Assembly (NCBI RefSeq): GCF_900176165.1
Contig: NZ_FWWU01000005.1
Coordinates: 1 to 64,000 of the forward strand
Source of the DNA: Deinococcus hopiensis KR-140
GTDB taxonomy: Bacteria; Deinococcota; Deinococci; Deinococcales; Deinococcaceae
Length of the DNA stretch: 64,000 nt
Reading direction: 5' to 3'
In this document: in pieces, positions 34,063-42,627 of the stretch
Position numbering within the stretch: position 1 is the stretch's first letter
Layout of the letters: every line of letters starts with the position of its first letter
The notes under the pieces: generated by a model
Databases searched by the model: none
Seen by the model: the letters and a program-made list of their open reading frames with translations, nothing else
Told to the model about the DNA's origin: nothing
Made by a program: the position numbers and the translations under genes

Positions 34063-34650
34063 TCACGGCACCGACTTGATCTCCAGCTCCGAAGCAAGTT
34101 GTCTAAAGGCGGCCAGCACCTGGGCCACGACTGCCGAAAGCGGCGTGGACTCGTCCAAGGTGAGCCAGCGGGTCAGGGCCGTGCCCAGCACCATCATGGC
34201 GAGGTCGGCAGCGAGGCCAGCCGTCAGCTCGTCGGTATGTCTGTGCATGAAGCCATTGACGATGGCCGCCCTGAGTGTGGCCATCTTCTGGAGTTTCCGC
34301 TCCTCGAGTCCCTGATCCAGGCTGATAATCCGGTGACGCAGCATCAGGACGTCACGGCGATGTCCGAATACCGTTTCGGCAAAAGGAGCAAGCTGGGAGA
34401 GAATCAGCGGCACTGGACGCACGTCCGGAGGGACCTGCGCCATGAAGCGCTGCACGAGCGCGGGCACCGCGTCGTCCCCAGCAAAGAGCACCTCGCGCTT
34501 ATCGGCAAAGTGCCGAAAGAAGGTCCGGGTGGTCAGGCCAGCCTGGGCCGCAATCTGCGGCACGGTGGTCTCGGCGAAACCCTGCTCCAGAAACAGAGCC
34601 AATGCCGCGCGTTCCAGTCGATCCTGCGCTCCTCCCTCCCATCTGGCCAT
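34063..34650 (-). CDS. TetR-family transcriptional repressor
   Basis: 195 residues. The N-terminal HTH is typical: RLERAALALFLEQGFAETTV, PQIAAQAGLTTRTFFRHFAD, KREVLF. The C-terminal part is helical and variable, for ligand binding. It is divergent from the reductase gene at 34852 with a 201-bp spacer. The spacer has three related TGATG-x-CAT-type repeats around 34663-34715 (TGATGACAT, TGATGTCAT, TGTCATCA), probable operators. It most likely represses the reductase and itself until an effector binds. Confidence 0.9.
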   Translation of the reverse strand: MARWEGGAQDRLERAALALFLEQGFAETTVPQIAAQAGLTTRTFFRHFADKREVLFAGDDAVPALVQRFMAQVPPDVRPVPLILSQLAPFAETVFGHRRDVLMLRHRIISLDQGLEERKLQKMATLRAAIVNGFMHRHTDELTAGLAADLAMMVLGTALTRWLTLDESTPLSAVVAQVLAAFRQLASELEIKSVP

Positions 34651-34851
34651 GGTTCAAGTATAAGTGATGACATGGCGTGCCGTCCTATGCTACGTTGATG
34701 TCATACAGTGTCATCAGAGGTGTCAGCTGTCAGGAAGGCACAAGCGTACGAATCTCAGGAACTGAAGTCCGCAACGGCAGATCAAGGAGCAGTTCCAGCC
34801 AGGCAGTCACCCTCCAAACATTCAGCTTCCTCCATTTACAGGAGTCCCGGT

Positions 34852-36021
34852 ATGGCCCTTTCTGTTCGATCTGGCACGCCTCCGTTCAGCAACACCGCCG
34901 CCTGGTTCGTTCAAGGTCGTCTCACGCTGGAGGTCGGCCCCGCCTCTTACACGCCGCCCCGCTCGGAGGAGGTGGTGATTCGCACTCACGCTGTCGCTGT
35001 TAACCCAGTCGACTGGCTGATTCCCTTTATCGGGAGATTCGCCTACCCCTGGTTGAAGTCCCCGGCCGTGCTGGGTTTTGACCTTGCCGGAGAGGTGGTG
35101 GAGGTTGGGCCGGGCGTCACCCGGTTTCAGGTGGGCGACCGGGTGTTGGCACTGGCAGTCGGCACCGAGAAAAACCGCAACACGTCTGCCGAGGGTGCCT
35201 TCCAACAGTACGCCGTCGTCCTCGAACGGCTGACTTGTCCTCTTCCCGATCACCTCACGTATGAACAGGGGGCGGTGCTCCCACTCGGCCTGTCCACCGC
35301 CGCCTGCGGCCTGTTCCAGAAAGATCAGCTGGCCCTCCAGTACCCGTCCGCCACTCCGGTCTCGACCGGCCAGACGCTGCTTGTCTGGGGCGGCGCGACC
35401 AGCGTCGGCGGCAATGCCATCCAGCTCGCGGTTGCCGCTGGATACGAAGTCGTCACGACGGCCTCGCCCCATAACTTCGACTACGTGCGGGCGCTCGGAG
35501 CCAAGCAGGTGTTCGACTACCGCAGCGCGACCGTCGTGCAAGACATGATTGAGGCACTCCAGGGAAGGACGCTCGCTGGAGCGTTATCAATCGCCAGCGG
35601 GTCTGCCGGTGCCTGCATGGACGTGCTGCGGGCATGCGAAGGCCGGAAATTCGTCTCCCTGGCGAGCACGCCCGTCTCTTTCGAGCCGCTGGCCCAGCAG
35701 CCGCGCGCGCTCCTGTTGCTGCCGCGCCTGCTGGGCCGGATGCTCGGGGCGACCGCCGCCCTCCAGCTGAGGGCTTGGCGCGCCGGTATTCGTACGAAGT
35801 CCATCTGGGGCAGCTCGCTGATGAACGACGAGGTCGGTCCCCTGATCTTCGGCGGGTTTCTCCCGGCGGCGCTGGCCGAGGGGCGCTACCTCGCTGTTCC
35901 GGAGCCGGTGGTGGTCGGGCGGGGTCTGGAGTCCATTCAGCAAGGTTTCGAGGCGCAGCAGCGCGGAGTCTCCGCCAAAAAGGTGGTCATCTCGAGCATA
36001 GGCGAGAGCCTGAAGCCTTGA
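34852..36021 (+). CDS. Medium-chain dehydrogenase/reductase, quinone or enoyl reductase type
   Basis: 389 residues from ATG 34852 with AGGAG seven bases upstream. It has the GroES-like domain (PRSEEVVIRTHAVAVNPVDW, VLGFDLAGEVVEVGPGVTRF, VGDRVLALAVG) followed by the Rossmann domain with LVWGGATSVGGNAIQLAVAA. It lacks the cysteine cluster of zinc alcohol dehydrogenases, so it should be a zinc-independent NADPH reductase of the quinone-oxidoreductase/trans-enoyl-reductase group. The substrate is unknown. The divergent TetR gene suggests induction by a small, possibly toxic, carbonyl or quinone compound. Confidence 0.85.
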   Translation: MALSVRSGTPPFSNTAAWFVQGRLTLEVGPASYTPPRSEEVVIRTHAVAVNPVDWLIPFIGRFAYPWLKSPAVLGFDLAGEVVEVGPGVTRFQVGDRVLALAVGTEKNRNTSAEGAFQQYAVVLERLTCPLPDHLTYEQGAVLPLGLSTAACGLFQKDQLALQYPSATPVSTGQTLLVWGGATSVGGNAIQLAVAAGYEVVTTASPHNFDYVRALGAKQVFDYRSATVVQDMIEALQGRTLAGALSIASGSAGACMDVLRACEGRKFVSLASTPVSFEPLAQQPRALLLLPRLLGRMLGATAALQLRAWRAGIRTKSIWGSSLMNDEVGPLIFGGFLPAALAEGRYLAVPEPVVVGRGLESIQQGFEAQQRGVSAKKVVISSIGESLKP

Positions 36022-36068
36022 GTTCCGCCACTTTAACCGGTCAGTGAAGTGATCCGACGTTCAACGGA

Positions 36069-36386
36069 GTGATGGATAAGTCAAGCAGAATGGTCTGGGC
36101 CTGGCGGCCGGAGGGCCAGTACATCATCAAGAACCTGGTCCTGATAGCGGGAGCGTTGGTCGTGGGGGCAATGTGGCGTGGAGGAGCCCTGATTGCCGAT
36201 CCGAAAGCGGAGTGGATGCAGGCGTTGCACGCCAGTTTCACCGCGAGCCTTGAAGGCGAGTTCGCGGCAACAGTGGACGGACTCAACGTCTTGAACCGCT
36301 GTATGGCGATGCCTGCGAGCCAGGCATGGGCAGGAACGCTTGACTTCTCCCGGAACCGACGGGTCACCATGGTGACGGACTGGTGA
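36069..36386 (+). pseudogene. C-terminal fragment resembling a DUF417/DoxX-type membrane protein
   Basis: 105 codons from GTG 36069 or ATG 36072, both with poor ribosome sites. One transmembrane helix (YIIKNLVLIAGALVVGAMWR) is preceded by WRPEGQ, a pattern seen near the end of small membrane proteins of the DUF417 type. The tail is soluble. The full protein should have four helices, so I regard this as a truncated gene; the assignment is tentative. Confidence 0.4.
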
Positions 36387-36390
36387 CACC

Positions 36391-36702
36391 TCAGGTACCT
36401 GACGCAAGGCATGCAAACCGTTTACAGAACCCTACACCGTTCTCGAGAAGGTGTGCCGGAAATTCCTCCCCAACCCTATAGAACACGAAAACACGTACAT
36501 GTCTTTGATCATCACTCTTCTCGTTGGTGCCCTCTGCGTTCAAAACTGATACGGGCTCCGGCCGCTTCTGAACAAGCCTGCGCGCAGCGGCGAGCGTGGT
36601 TTCGCGGGTGACGCTGATGTGCGTCTCCCACCGGTCAGGCGCGGCGAAGTGCCCCAGTGTCTGGGTCTCCAACGGTGTGTACAGGCGGGTGCCTGCCTTC
36701 AT
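36391..36702 (-). CDS. Hypothetical protein
   Basis: 103 residues beginning MKAGTRLYTPLETQTLGHFA and including DRWETHISVTRETTLAAARR. The first half has GC-rich third positions like real genes here; the second half does not, so the C-terminus may have changed. No ribosome binding site is obvious. The start lies inside a 27-base direct repeat region. Confidence 0.35.
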   Translation of the reverse strand: MKAGTRLYTPLETQTLGHFAAPDRWETHISVTRETTLAAARRLVQKRPEPVSVLNAEGTNEKSDDQRHVRVFVFYRVGEEFPAHLLENGVGFCKRFACLASGT

Positions 36703-36807
36703 TCTGGTCGGGGACGGGTGCAGGGCACCGGCTCCAGGTTGAGGGTGGGAAGGCCTTTACCGCTCTCCCTGACCGGTGTTCCAGCTGAAGAGCTTCGTGG
36801 GAGCCAC

Positions 36808-36832
36808 TTGACTCTCTTGCCGCAAGAGAGTC
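36808..36832 (+). promoter_or_regulatory. MerR-type operator and promoter
   Basis: TTGACT (-35) merges into the perfect palindrome GACTCTCTTG-CCG-CAAGAGAGTC (36810-36832). The palindrome fills a long spacer before a weak -10 around CACCATAG. This is the standard arrangement for MerR-family activators, which untwist an overlong spacer. It lies 35 bp before the MerR gene, implying autoregulation. Confidence 0.8.
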
Positions 36833-36867
36833 CACCATAGAGGCATCTGTGCGCACAGGGACCCACC

Positions 36868-37692
36868 ATGATCAAGATCGGAGATTTTGCCCGCCTCAGC
36901 CAAGTCACTGTTGCCGCCCTCCGTCATTACGATGAACGTGGGCTCCTGAGTCCTCTCAAAGTTGACCAGGACAGCAACTACCGGTATTACTCCGTCGCCC
37001 AGCTGCCTCGGCTGAACCGCATTCTCGCCCTCAAAGACCTCGGTTTCTCTCTCGAACAGATCCTCGAAGTGCTCCAAGACGACGTTTCTCCTGAGCAGTT
37101 GCGGGGCATGCTCAAGCTCAGACAAGTCGAAGCAGCCGAGAGGCTCGTTGAAGAACAGCGCCGTCTGGAACGTCTCGAGGTCCGCTTGAGATGGATCGAA
37201 CAGGAGAACTGTATGCCAACGTTTGAGATCGTCCTCAAAACGGTGCCGTCCATGCTGGTGGCCGCTCGCCGCATCAGCATCCCAACGAACGATCAGGTTC
37301 CTGCGTACCTGAACCCTGCATTCCAGGAAGTCTACGAGCATGCCGGTCGCCACGGTGCAAAGAAGCATGCGCCACACCTGGCGGTCTGGTACACATCAGC
37401 GTCCACATTGGCGGATGAGGATGCAGAAGCCGTGCTCCCCATTGACCGTCCCATCCCTTCTTCGGATAGGGTGACCGTACATACCCTTCCGCAAGTTGAG
37501 GTTGCTTCCGTGGTACATCACGGAGATTTCCAGGAGTTTACGCAAGGGCATACCGCGCTTCTCCAGTGGATAGAGCAGCACAACTATGAGATCACTGGAC
37601 CGTTCCGGGAGATCTATCTCAAGCACAACCCGGATGACCTGGCTGACTCAACGACAGAAATACAATATCCTGTTCAAAAACTCCTAGGCTGA
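36868..37692 (+). CDS. MerR-family regulator with GyrI-like effector domain (BmrR type)
   Basis: 274 residues from ATG 36868. The N-terminal winged helix (MIKIGDFARLSQVTVAALRH, YDERGLLSP, YRYYSVAQLPRLNRI) is followed by a dimerisation coiled coil (residues about 85-115). A GyrI-like ligand domain (about 120-270) contains VPSMLVAARRISIP, LAVWYTSAS, TLPQVEVASVVHHGDFQEF and GPFREIYLKHNPDD. BmrR-type proteins activate drug-efflux genes on binding lipophilic cations. No efflux gene is adjacent, so only self-regulation is visible. Confidence 0.92.
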   Translation: MIKIGDFARLSQVTVAALRHYDERGLLSPLKVDQDSNYRYYSVAQLPRLNRILALKDLGFSLEQILEVLQDDVSPEQLRGMLKLRQVEAAERLVEEQRRLERLEVRLRWIEQENCMPTFEIVLKTVPSMLVAARRISIPTNDQVPAYLNPAFQEVYEHAGRHGAKKHAPHLAVWYTSASTLADEDAEAVLPIDRPIPSSDRVTVHTLPQVEVASVVHHGDFQEFTQGHTALLQWIEQHNYEITGPFREIYLKHNPDDLADSTTEIQYPVQKLLG

Positions 37693-37722
37693 GACCTTAA
37701 GCGGCCAAAAAACCGTATGCGC

Positions 37723-37757
37723 CTGCTCGGCATGAAGTTCAACCTCATGCCGAGCAG
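37723..37757 (+). terminator. Hairpin after the MerR gene
   Basis: CTGCTCGGCATGA and TCATGCCGAGCAG form a perfect 13-bp stem with a nine-base loop, 31 bases after the stop. The following bases (TTACTTTC) are only weakly T-rich. It is likely a terminator. From 37758 to 38022 I see no gene. Confidence 0.6.
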
Positions 37758-38022
37758 TTACTTTCTGGCAAGGCTTGGTCAGCATCTTCCGCAATGCTGT
37801 CCTTATGCCGAGCTTCTTGTGCCAACAAGGCTCTGGAAGCCCAAGGGCTGAAAACCGCCCTTGATCAACTCCATGTTGTCCTCTTCCTACAGAAGGCCCG
37901 CGACAGTGAGCGTTTAAGCGTCCTGTACGAGCGTGACCAGTGCGTCCCCCTCGAGGACAAGAAAGAAGCCTCTTCCACCCCGGTTGGGAGCTGATACAGA
38001 AGCGGCGCTGTCGCCACTTACG

Positions 38023-38055
38023 CAAAACCCCCTGCACATCCGGCGGGGGGTTTTG
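38023..38055. terminator. Terminator, orientation facing the minus-strand gene at 38074
   Basis: CAAAACCCCC and GGGGGGTTTTG form a stem with A and T runs on the two sides, 19 bp from the stop of the 152-residue minus-strand gene. It can work in both directions. Confidence 0.75.
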
Positions 38056-38073
38056 CACGTCAGAAGAGGGCGG

Positions 38074-38532
38074 TTACTTCTTGGTGGTGCGCTTGGCCCT
38101 GGGCTTGGGCGCTGCGGCCTTGCTCTTGCGCGAGTTGCCGAGGTTCTGGCCCTTCGCGTAGCTGTTCTGCAGCTTGCGGCGGGTTTCTTCCGCGAGAGCC
38201 TTGAAATCGAGGACGCCCTCTTCGAGGTTCTCCAGCGTGAGCCTCGGCTTGCCACGGCTACGGGTAGGTGCTGCGGCCAGTTCCTTCTCCACGCCTTCAA
38301 ACCACTTGTCGAACTTGGAGGAGGTTTCAAACACCATGTCCTTCATGTCCTTCTCGTAGGTCTCGTCACTGCCACGACGCTTGAACTTCTTCGGCAACGT
38401 GAAGCGCTCGGGAAGATCGATGGCGTCAAACTCGCCTTCTCGCACCGCGTCGCGGAAACGCTTGACGAAGGCATCGCTCTGCTGGGGGGTGGACAATTTT
38501 TGAACCTGCTCGCTCAATCTGGAATAAGGCAC
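38074..38532 (-). CDS. Basic-tailed hypothetical protein
   Basis: 152 residues. The N-terminal two-thirds is charged and helical (LSEQVQKLSTPQQSDAFVKR, FDAIDLPERFTLPKKFKRR, FETSSKFDKWFEGVEKEL). The C-terminus is lysine/arginine/alanine-rich (KSKAAAPKPRAKRTTKK), like the tails of bacterial nucleoid or RNA-binding proteins. No named family is recognised. It ends at a clear terminator and is flanked on the other side by an IS. Nucleic-acid binding is an inference from composition only. Confidence 0.7.
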   Translation of the reverse strand: MPYSRLSEQVQKLSTPQQSDAFVKRFRDAVREGEFDAIDLPERFTLPKKFKRRGSDETYEKDMKDMVFETSSKFDKWFEGVEKELAAAPTRSRGKPRLTLENLEEGVLDFKALAEETRRKLQNSYAKGQNLGNSRKSKAAAPKPRAKRTTKK

Positions 38533-38791
38533 GGGACAAGCGTACTACATGTTCGCCAGAGAAGGACTGCCCCTGGATTTTACCATCCTTTATTTGGTTC
38601 GTGCGGGCTGTCTTTGGTGGCACACCGTGCTCTTGCCACGTGTATCTGTGCTTGCACCCGGAATGAGGGGTAGGCGTTGTGCCAGAAGCTGGTTTGCTGG
38701 CGATCCGCTCTGTGAAACGTCACGCTCTTTCCCTGGAACTCACAAAGGAAAGAATAGACCTCTTGCGAAAGTCGTAGGCTAAGCTGGGAGG

Positions 38792-39235
38792 GTGGAGCGA
38801 GACCGTCTGACACGCACGCTGAAGATGAATCGCAAGCAGTTCCGTCGACGCACCGGGGTCTACCCGGAAACGTTTGCTGAGATGGAAGAGGTGCTGACCC
38901 TACGCGAAGGACAGAAAAAGAAATCAGGCCGCCCCGCCGCGCTCAGCGTGGCGGAACAACTGCTGATGACCCTGGAATTCTGGCGCGAGTACCGGACCTT
39001 CGCCCACCTGGGTGACGACTGGGGTGTGCACGAAGCCACCGTGCATCGCACGGTGGAACGCGTGGAAGCGGCTCTGATTGCCAGTGCACGGTTCCAGCTG
39101 CCCAAGAAACGCGTGTTTCAGGAAGCACAACTCGTGTACAGCATCGTCGCGGTCGATGCTTCCGAAGTGCCCTGTGAACGGCCCAAAAAAAGCAGCGCGC
39201 GTGGTACAGCGGCAAGAAAAAGCGGCACACCCTGA
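38792..39235 (+). CDS. IS5-type transposase, first frame
   Basis: 147 residues: HTH region (LKMNRKQFRRRTGVYPETFA, KKKSGRPAALSVAEQLLMTL, GVHEATVHRTVERVE) and the first catalytic Asp in YSIVAVDASEVPCERPKK. The frame then runs out. At GCCCAAAAAAAGCAG (39181-39195) a -1 shift gives PKKKQRAWYSGKKKRHTLKF and joins the second frame. Confidence 0.85.
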   Translation: MERDRLTRTLKMNRKQFRRRTGVYPETFAEMEEVLTLREGQKKKSGRPAALSVAEQLLMTLEFWREYRTFAHLGDDWGVHEATVHRTVERVEAALIASARFQLPKKRVFQEAQLVYSIVAVDASEVPCERPKKSSARGTAARKSGTP

Positions 39236-39630
39236 AATTTCAGGTGCTGATGTGCACAGTGACGCAGCGCATCCTGGGCACCGCCACGAGCGCTGGGGCG
39301 GTTCATGACCTAAAGCTGTTTCGTCAGTCAGGCGTTCGTTTTCCTCACCAAACGGCGCTTATTGGAGATGCAGGGTATCAGGGCCTGTGGAGAAGCCACA
39401 GGCACGCCCTTACCCCCCATAAGGCGACGCAGGCGTCGCCTCTGTCCGCGGAGCAGCGCCAGGACAACCGTGTCCTCGCGCATACCAGGCAGGCAATCGA
39501 GCATATGATCCGTCGCATGAAGATCTTCCGTGTGCTGAAGGGCGTGTACCGACATCGGCGGCGTCGGTTTGCACTCCGGGTTCAGCTCATCGCAGCGCTG
39601 TGCAACCTCACCCAAGCCTGCCGATCGTGA
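39193..39630 (+). CDS. IS5-type transposase, second frame (after -1 shift)
   Basis: Continues the transposase in the -1 frame: QRAWYSGKKKRHTLKFQVLM, VHDLKLFRQSG, then LIGDAGYQGLW with the second catalytic Asp, and HTRQAIEHMIRRMKIFRVLK, which carries the conserved E and R-x-x-x-R region. Read alone it would start at ATG 39244. The DDE set appears complete over the two frames, so the element may be active. Confidence 0.85.
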   Translation, partial: QRAWYSGKKKRHTLKFQVLMCTVTQRILGTATSAGAVHDLKLFRQSGVRFPHQTALIGDAGYQGLWRSHRHALTPHKATQASPLSAEQRQDNRVLAHTRQAIEHMIRRMKIFRVLKGVYRHRRRRFALRVQLIAALCNLTQACRS

Positions 39631-39672
39631 CTTTCGCAAGAGGTCTATTGCTGCTGTGTTGGGGGAGCGCCC

Positions 39673-40134
39673 ATGGCGTGGCCCTCCATGCGGATTTCCC
39701 GGCAGAGAGCGCCGGGAAATCAGAAATCCAAAGACGCGCCATTCCTCGCGTCATGGCGCTGGATTTCCTACCGCATTCCAGTCCCATCGCCGGAGGCGCT
39801 TCGGGTGCTGGCGGAGCGTCTTGCAGGCCGGGCCGTCCGGAGTGGGCCCGACGGGAGACTTCAGCTGGTCCCGTATGCTCTGCGCATGGCCGTTCTGGGG
39901 AAGGTGCTGCTGTCGCTGCTGGTGACCTTCGCTGCTCTGCTGGCCGTGTACATGAGCGCGTATGCCTTCTCCGTGCCGAGCAGTCTCCTGCAAGCAGGTC
40001 AGGTGGCGCTGCTCCTGGTTGCCGCTCTTGTGATCGGGCTGGTGTGGCGCCTTCCACCACAGTGGTTGCTGCCGTTGCTGCTGATCGTGGGTGGACTGGC
40101 GCTGCTGCTTCTCAAGCAGGGCGGCGGCTTCTAG
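39673..40134 (+). CDS. Small membrane protein
   Basis: 153 residues if read from ATG 39673. The convincing part begins around MAVLGKVLLSLLVTFAALLA near 39886 and forms three hydrophobic segments, including LLQAGQVALLLVAALVIGLV and WLLPLLLIVGGLALLLL. The upstream part (PEALRVLAERLAGRAVRSG) also looks coding, so the true start is uncertain. The IS5 element ends only 26 bp upstream. The stop overlaps the convergent DUF421 gene's stop within CTAG. Function unknown. Confidence 0.55.
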   Translation: MAWPSMRISRQRAPGNQKSKDAPFLASWRWISYRIPVPSPEALRVLAERLAGRAVRSGPDGRLQLVPYALRMAVLGKVLLSLLVTFAALLAVYMSAYAFSVPSSLLQAGQVALLLVAALVIGLVWRLPPQWLLPLLLIVGGLALLLLKQGGGF

Positions 40135-40934
40135 CTCTTGTGCCCCGGCCCGCTCCCACCCCCCTGCGGTTGATGGGAACGGTCTCCGCTCTGCCCGCCC
40201 CTCTTTCCCTTCCCTGTTCCCCCCAGCGGATCCGTCGTCGCAGGCGTCCAGATGGCGTGTTCGCAAGATGGACAGGCCCGAACCTCTGCCTCCATACGCT
40301 GGGTCGTGCCGCACTGCAAGCAGGCGAGTGCTCCCACGTAGGCGGCCCCAGCCAGCACGGGAGGAGGCAATTCCAGGTCCCAGGGCGGCACGATGGCCAG
40401 GCCTGCAGGCGGGTCTTCCTCCAGGGAGAAGACGCTCAGGTTCCCGTCCTGCTCAAAGTACACGCGCTGCACCTCACCCAGTTGCCGAACGCCCTGTGCC
40501 CGTAGACGCTCGAACAGGTCCTCTCGGCTGAGGTTCGCCTGCGCCAGGGCTGAAAGGAAGATCACCCCGTCGCGTACCAGCTCCACCGGCTTGCCCTCGA
40601 CAAAGGTCTCGACGCGTTCGCTGCGGATCACCAGGAAGGACAGGAGACGTTGGAACACCACGACCAGGGCCAGGACCAGCATGGCGTGCAGGAGGGGGAC
40701 TTCCGGGTAGAACATCGGGTCCCCGGCAGCGGAACCCAGCCCAATGACGATGGCGAGTTCGAGGGGGCTGAGCTGGGCCAGGCCGCGCTTGCCGGTGACG
40801 CGGAGCAGGAAGACCAGCCACAGGAACATCAGGGCGGTGCGGAAGGCGATCTCCAGCAGGAAGAGGGGCGAGGTGTCGCCCAGGAACATGCGGGCAAGAT
40901 CGAAGGGAATTACCTCTGGGCTGCCCTGACTCAT
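40131..40934 (-). CDS. DUF421/YetF-family membrane protein with a zinc-ribbon tail
   Basis: 267 residues. Three N-terminal membrane helices (LFLLEIAFRTALMFLWLVFL, LAIVIGLGSAAGDP, HAMLVLALVVVFQRLLSFLV) include the YetF signature R-x-T-G-K-R-G-L-A-Q-L-S-P-L-E-L. They are followed by the cytoplasmic DUF421 domain (FVEGKPVELVRDGVIF, VRQLGEVQRVYFEQDGNLSV). A C-terminal extension holds CLQCGT and CPSCEHAIW, two CxxC pairs forming a probable zinc ribbon, then a disordered tail. YetF proteins are linked to spore or stress functions; the role here is unknown. From 40935 to 41436 I see no gene. Confidence 0.85.
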   Translation of the reverse strand: MSQGSPEVIPFDLARMFLGDTSPLFLLEIAFRTALMFLWLVFLLRVTGKRGLAQLSPLELAIVIGLGSAAGDPMFYPEVPLLHAMLVLALVVVFQRLLSFLVIRSERVETFVEGKPVELVRDGVIFLSALAQANLSREDLFERLRAQGVRQLGEVQRVYFEQDGNLSVFSLEEDPPAGLAIVPPWDLELPPPVLAGAAYVGALACLQCGTTQRMEAEVRACPSCEHAIWTPATTDPLGGTGKGKRGGQSGDRSHQPQGGGSGPGHKS

Positions 40935-41436
40935 TCGGCACGTGCGGAAGGGAGAGGCAGGTGGGACCTGGGCATGAGAGAGTGTAAGGGCTTTCGCTCA
41001 AGGGGCCGAGGCGAATGGGGATGGCCTCAGGGTGAGGGGGTGGAGCAGGGTGGCCACGGTACAGCAGGTTTGGAACGCTTCAACGCGTCAAAGTCAGAGG
41101 ATCACGCCAGGGATCTCATGGCATACCCCCTACCACGGACCGTACGGAGGAGGCTATATCCACCCTCGTCACGCAACTTGTTTCGTAAATTCCCACTCAG
41201 GATGGCGGATTGAGGCGTACGGAAGGGGAGAAGGGACGGGGGTGTACGCACGGCGCAAGATCACCACCTCCCCCGCACTTGCTGGAGGCATGACGCTCAA
41301 GAGCACTGTGCCCCCTCGCCGTCGTCTCACCCCATCCTTGAACGCCGCGCACCTCACCCCTCCTCAACGCCAGCTGCTGCACCACATCGCGACGTGAGGC
41401 ACCCTGACCACGCGGGAGGCCCTCCAGACCCACGGT

Positions 41437-41550
41437 CCTGGTGGTCTGATTCAGAAAAACGTTGACAATTGGGGAGAATGCCAGGAGGGCACGGGCTGGG
41501 CCATTCTCCTCTGCAGAAATGTCAAAGGACCTCTGAATCAGACCACCAGG
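41437..41550. repeat. 114-bp MITE-like element with perfect 18-bp inverted ends
   Basis: CCTGGTGGTCTGATTCAG (41437-41454) and its exact complement (41533-41550). Inside are further symmetric pairs: TTGACA/TGTCAA and GGAGAATG/CATTCTCC, so the whole element can fold into one long hairpin. No coding potential. The end sequence differs from the elements at 13846 and 32667. From 41551 to 41767 nothing else is seen. Confidence 0.65.
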
Positions 41551-41767
41551 TTCAAGCCGCCGTCATTGAACAGTCCACTTTCAGTCCTCAGTCCAGGGTC
41601 TTGGGGTCAGTGACTGAGGGCCGAGATGCAGCCCAGAGCAGCGAAGGGCGTCTGTTGCCCGGCGTTTAGTTGGTGGTCGCTCAGACCACGCCGTTTGTAG
41701 CGAGTTCTGGAGCATGGCCCGAACTATTCGGCAACTCGCGTTGTAAATTGATGGTCAGGGGGTCGAG

Positions 41768-41971
41768 ATGCGCACAATTTTTCTGTCTACGGCCGATCTG
41801 GAACGTGTCTTTGCTCCGGAACACTGTCCTCCCGACGTGGAGGAACGTCGGCAGACGACGCTTCGACGTGTTGCACGTCTTGGACGGGAGCTTGGGCCGC
41901 TGACCACGGAGCGTCTGCGTGCGGGTGTGCCCTTCCCCGTACTTCCAGTCCCAACACGAGACGCGCCATAA
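41768..41971 (+). CDS. Small hypothetical protein
   Basis: 67 residues starting MRTIFLSTADLERVFAPEHC and containing RRQTTLRRVARLGRELG. It looks soluble and helical, with GC-rich third positions and a G-rich stretch before ATG. No family is recognised. Confidence 0.4.
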   Translation: MRTIFLSTADLERVFAPEHCPPDVEERRQTTLRRVARLGRELGPLTTERLRAGVPFPVLPVPTRDAP

Positions 41972-42091
41972 AAGGAGAAGCTCTGTCCCCGGAACTCCAC
42001 CCTCGGCCCCTACTGCTCCTCAGGCCGTCCACCAGCCTGTTAACGGCGGTGAAGTCATCCGTGTTTATGGCGCCAACAGCGGAACGGAACA

Positions 42092-42453
42092 TCAGCCCGG
42101 CATGCCCTCCAATACGTGCGAGAGGGTCTCGATCAGCTCCTCGTTCTGCCCTTCCCGGAGCATGTCCAGCGGCACGCGGTCACCTAGGGCCGAAATCGGA
42201 CTGGGAAACCAGGTGCGAATCGCTTCGGGCGGCGATCCTGTACTCCCGCTTAGGTCCAGCACGATCACGACCTGACGGAGATCGGCCTGCAGTCCCTCAT
42301 GTTGTGGATCAGGACGCCGACGTTGCGCCTCATGAGCCGCGCGAGTTCACGCAGGCTCAAACCGAGAGAATCGGCGATCTTGCGCGCGTCATACCGGCCC
42401 TCGTTGGACAGGGCTCTCTGCAGAGGCGGTGTAAGTTCATGGGGCAAAGGCAT
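42092..42453 (-). pseudogene. MbcA/ParS-type antitoxin with a frameshift
   Basis: First frame: MPLPHELTPPLQRALSNEGR, then an HTH-like ARKIADSLGLSLRELARLMR. After a shift near 42290 the protein continues LQADLRQVVIVLDLSGSTGS, PEAIRTWFPSPISALGDRVP and LDMLREGQNEELIETLSHVL. The pattern W-F-x-x-P-x-x-x-L-G-x-x-x-P-L-D-x-L is the toxin-binding domain of Xre/MbcA/ParS antitoxins. No RES toxin could be recognised downstream. The minus-strand continuation below 42092 is not convincing. Confidence 0.7.
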
Positions 42454-42627
42454 CACCGCACCAGCTCCAACCAGGGAGCATTGAATGCAACACAAGCGCA
42501 ACACGCTTGACACCAGAACGCCACTGTATAGAAGCCGACTTCTCATCCCCTCATTCCATTTTTGACCTCTGAGGCAGGCGCACAAGAGCGGCGGCCATAA
42601 GGACTGCTTGGAGGTCAGCGCCGCGTT

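Larger units (their letters stand above)
38755..39647 (+). mobile_element. IS5-type insertion sequence (about 893 bp)
   Basis: Terminal inverted repeats TAGACCTCTTGCGAAAGTC (38755-38773) and its perfect complement (39629-39647), with TA at each end. It encodes two overlapping transposase frames joined by -1 frameshifting. It appears complete. It sits just upstream of the membrane protein at 39673 and may have separated that gene from its promoter. Confidence 0.9.
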
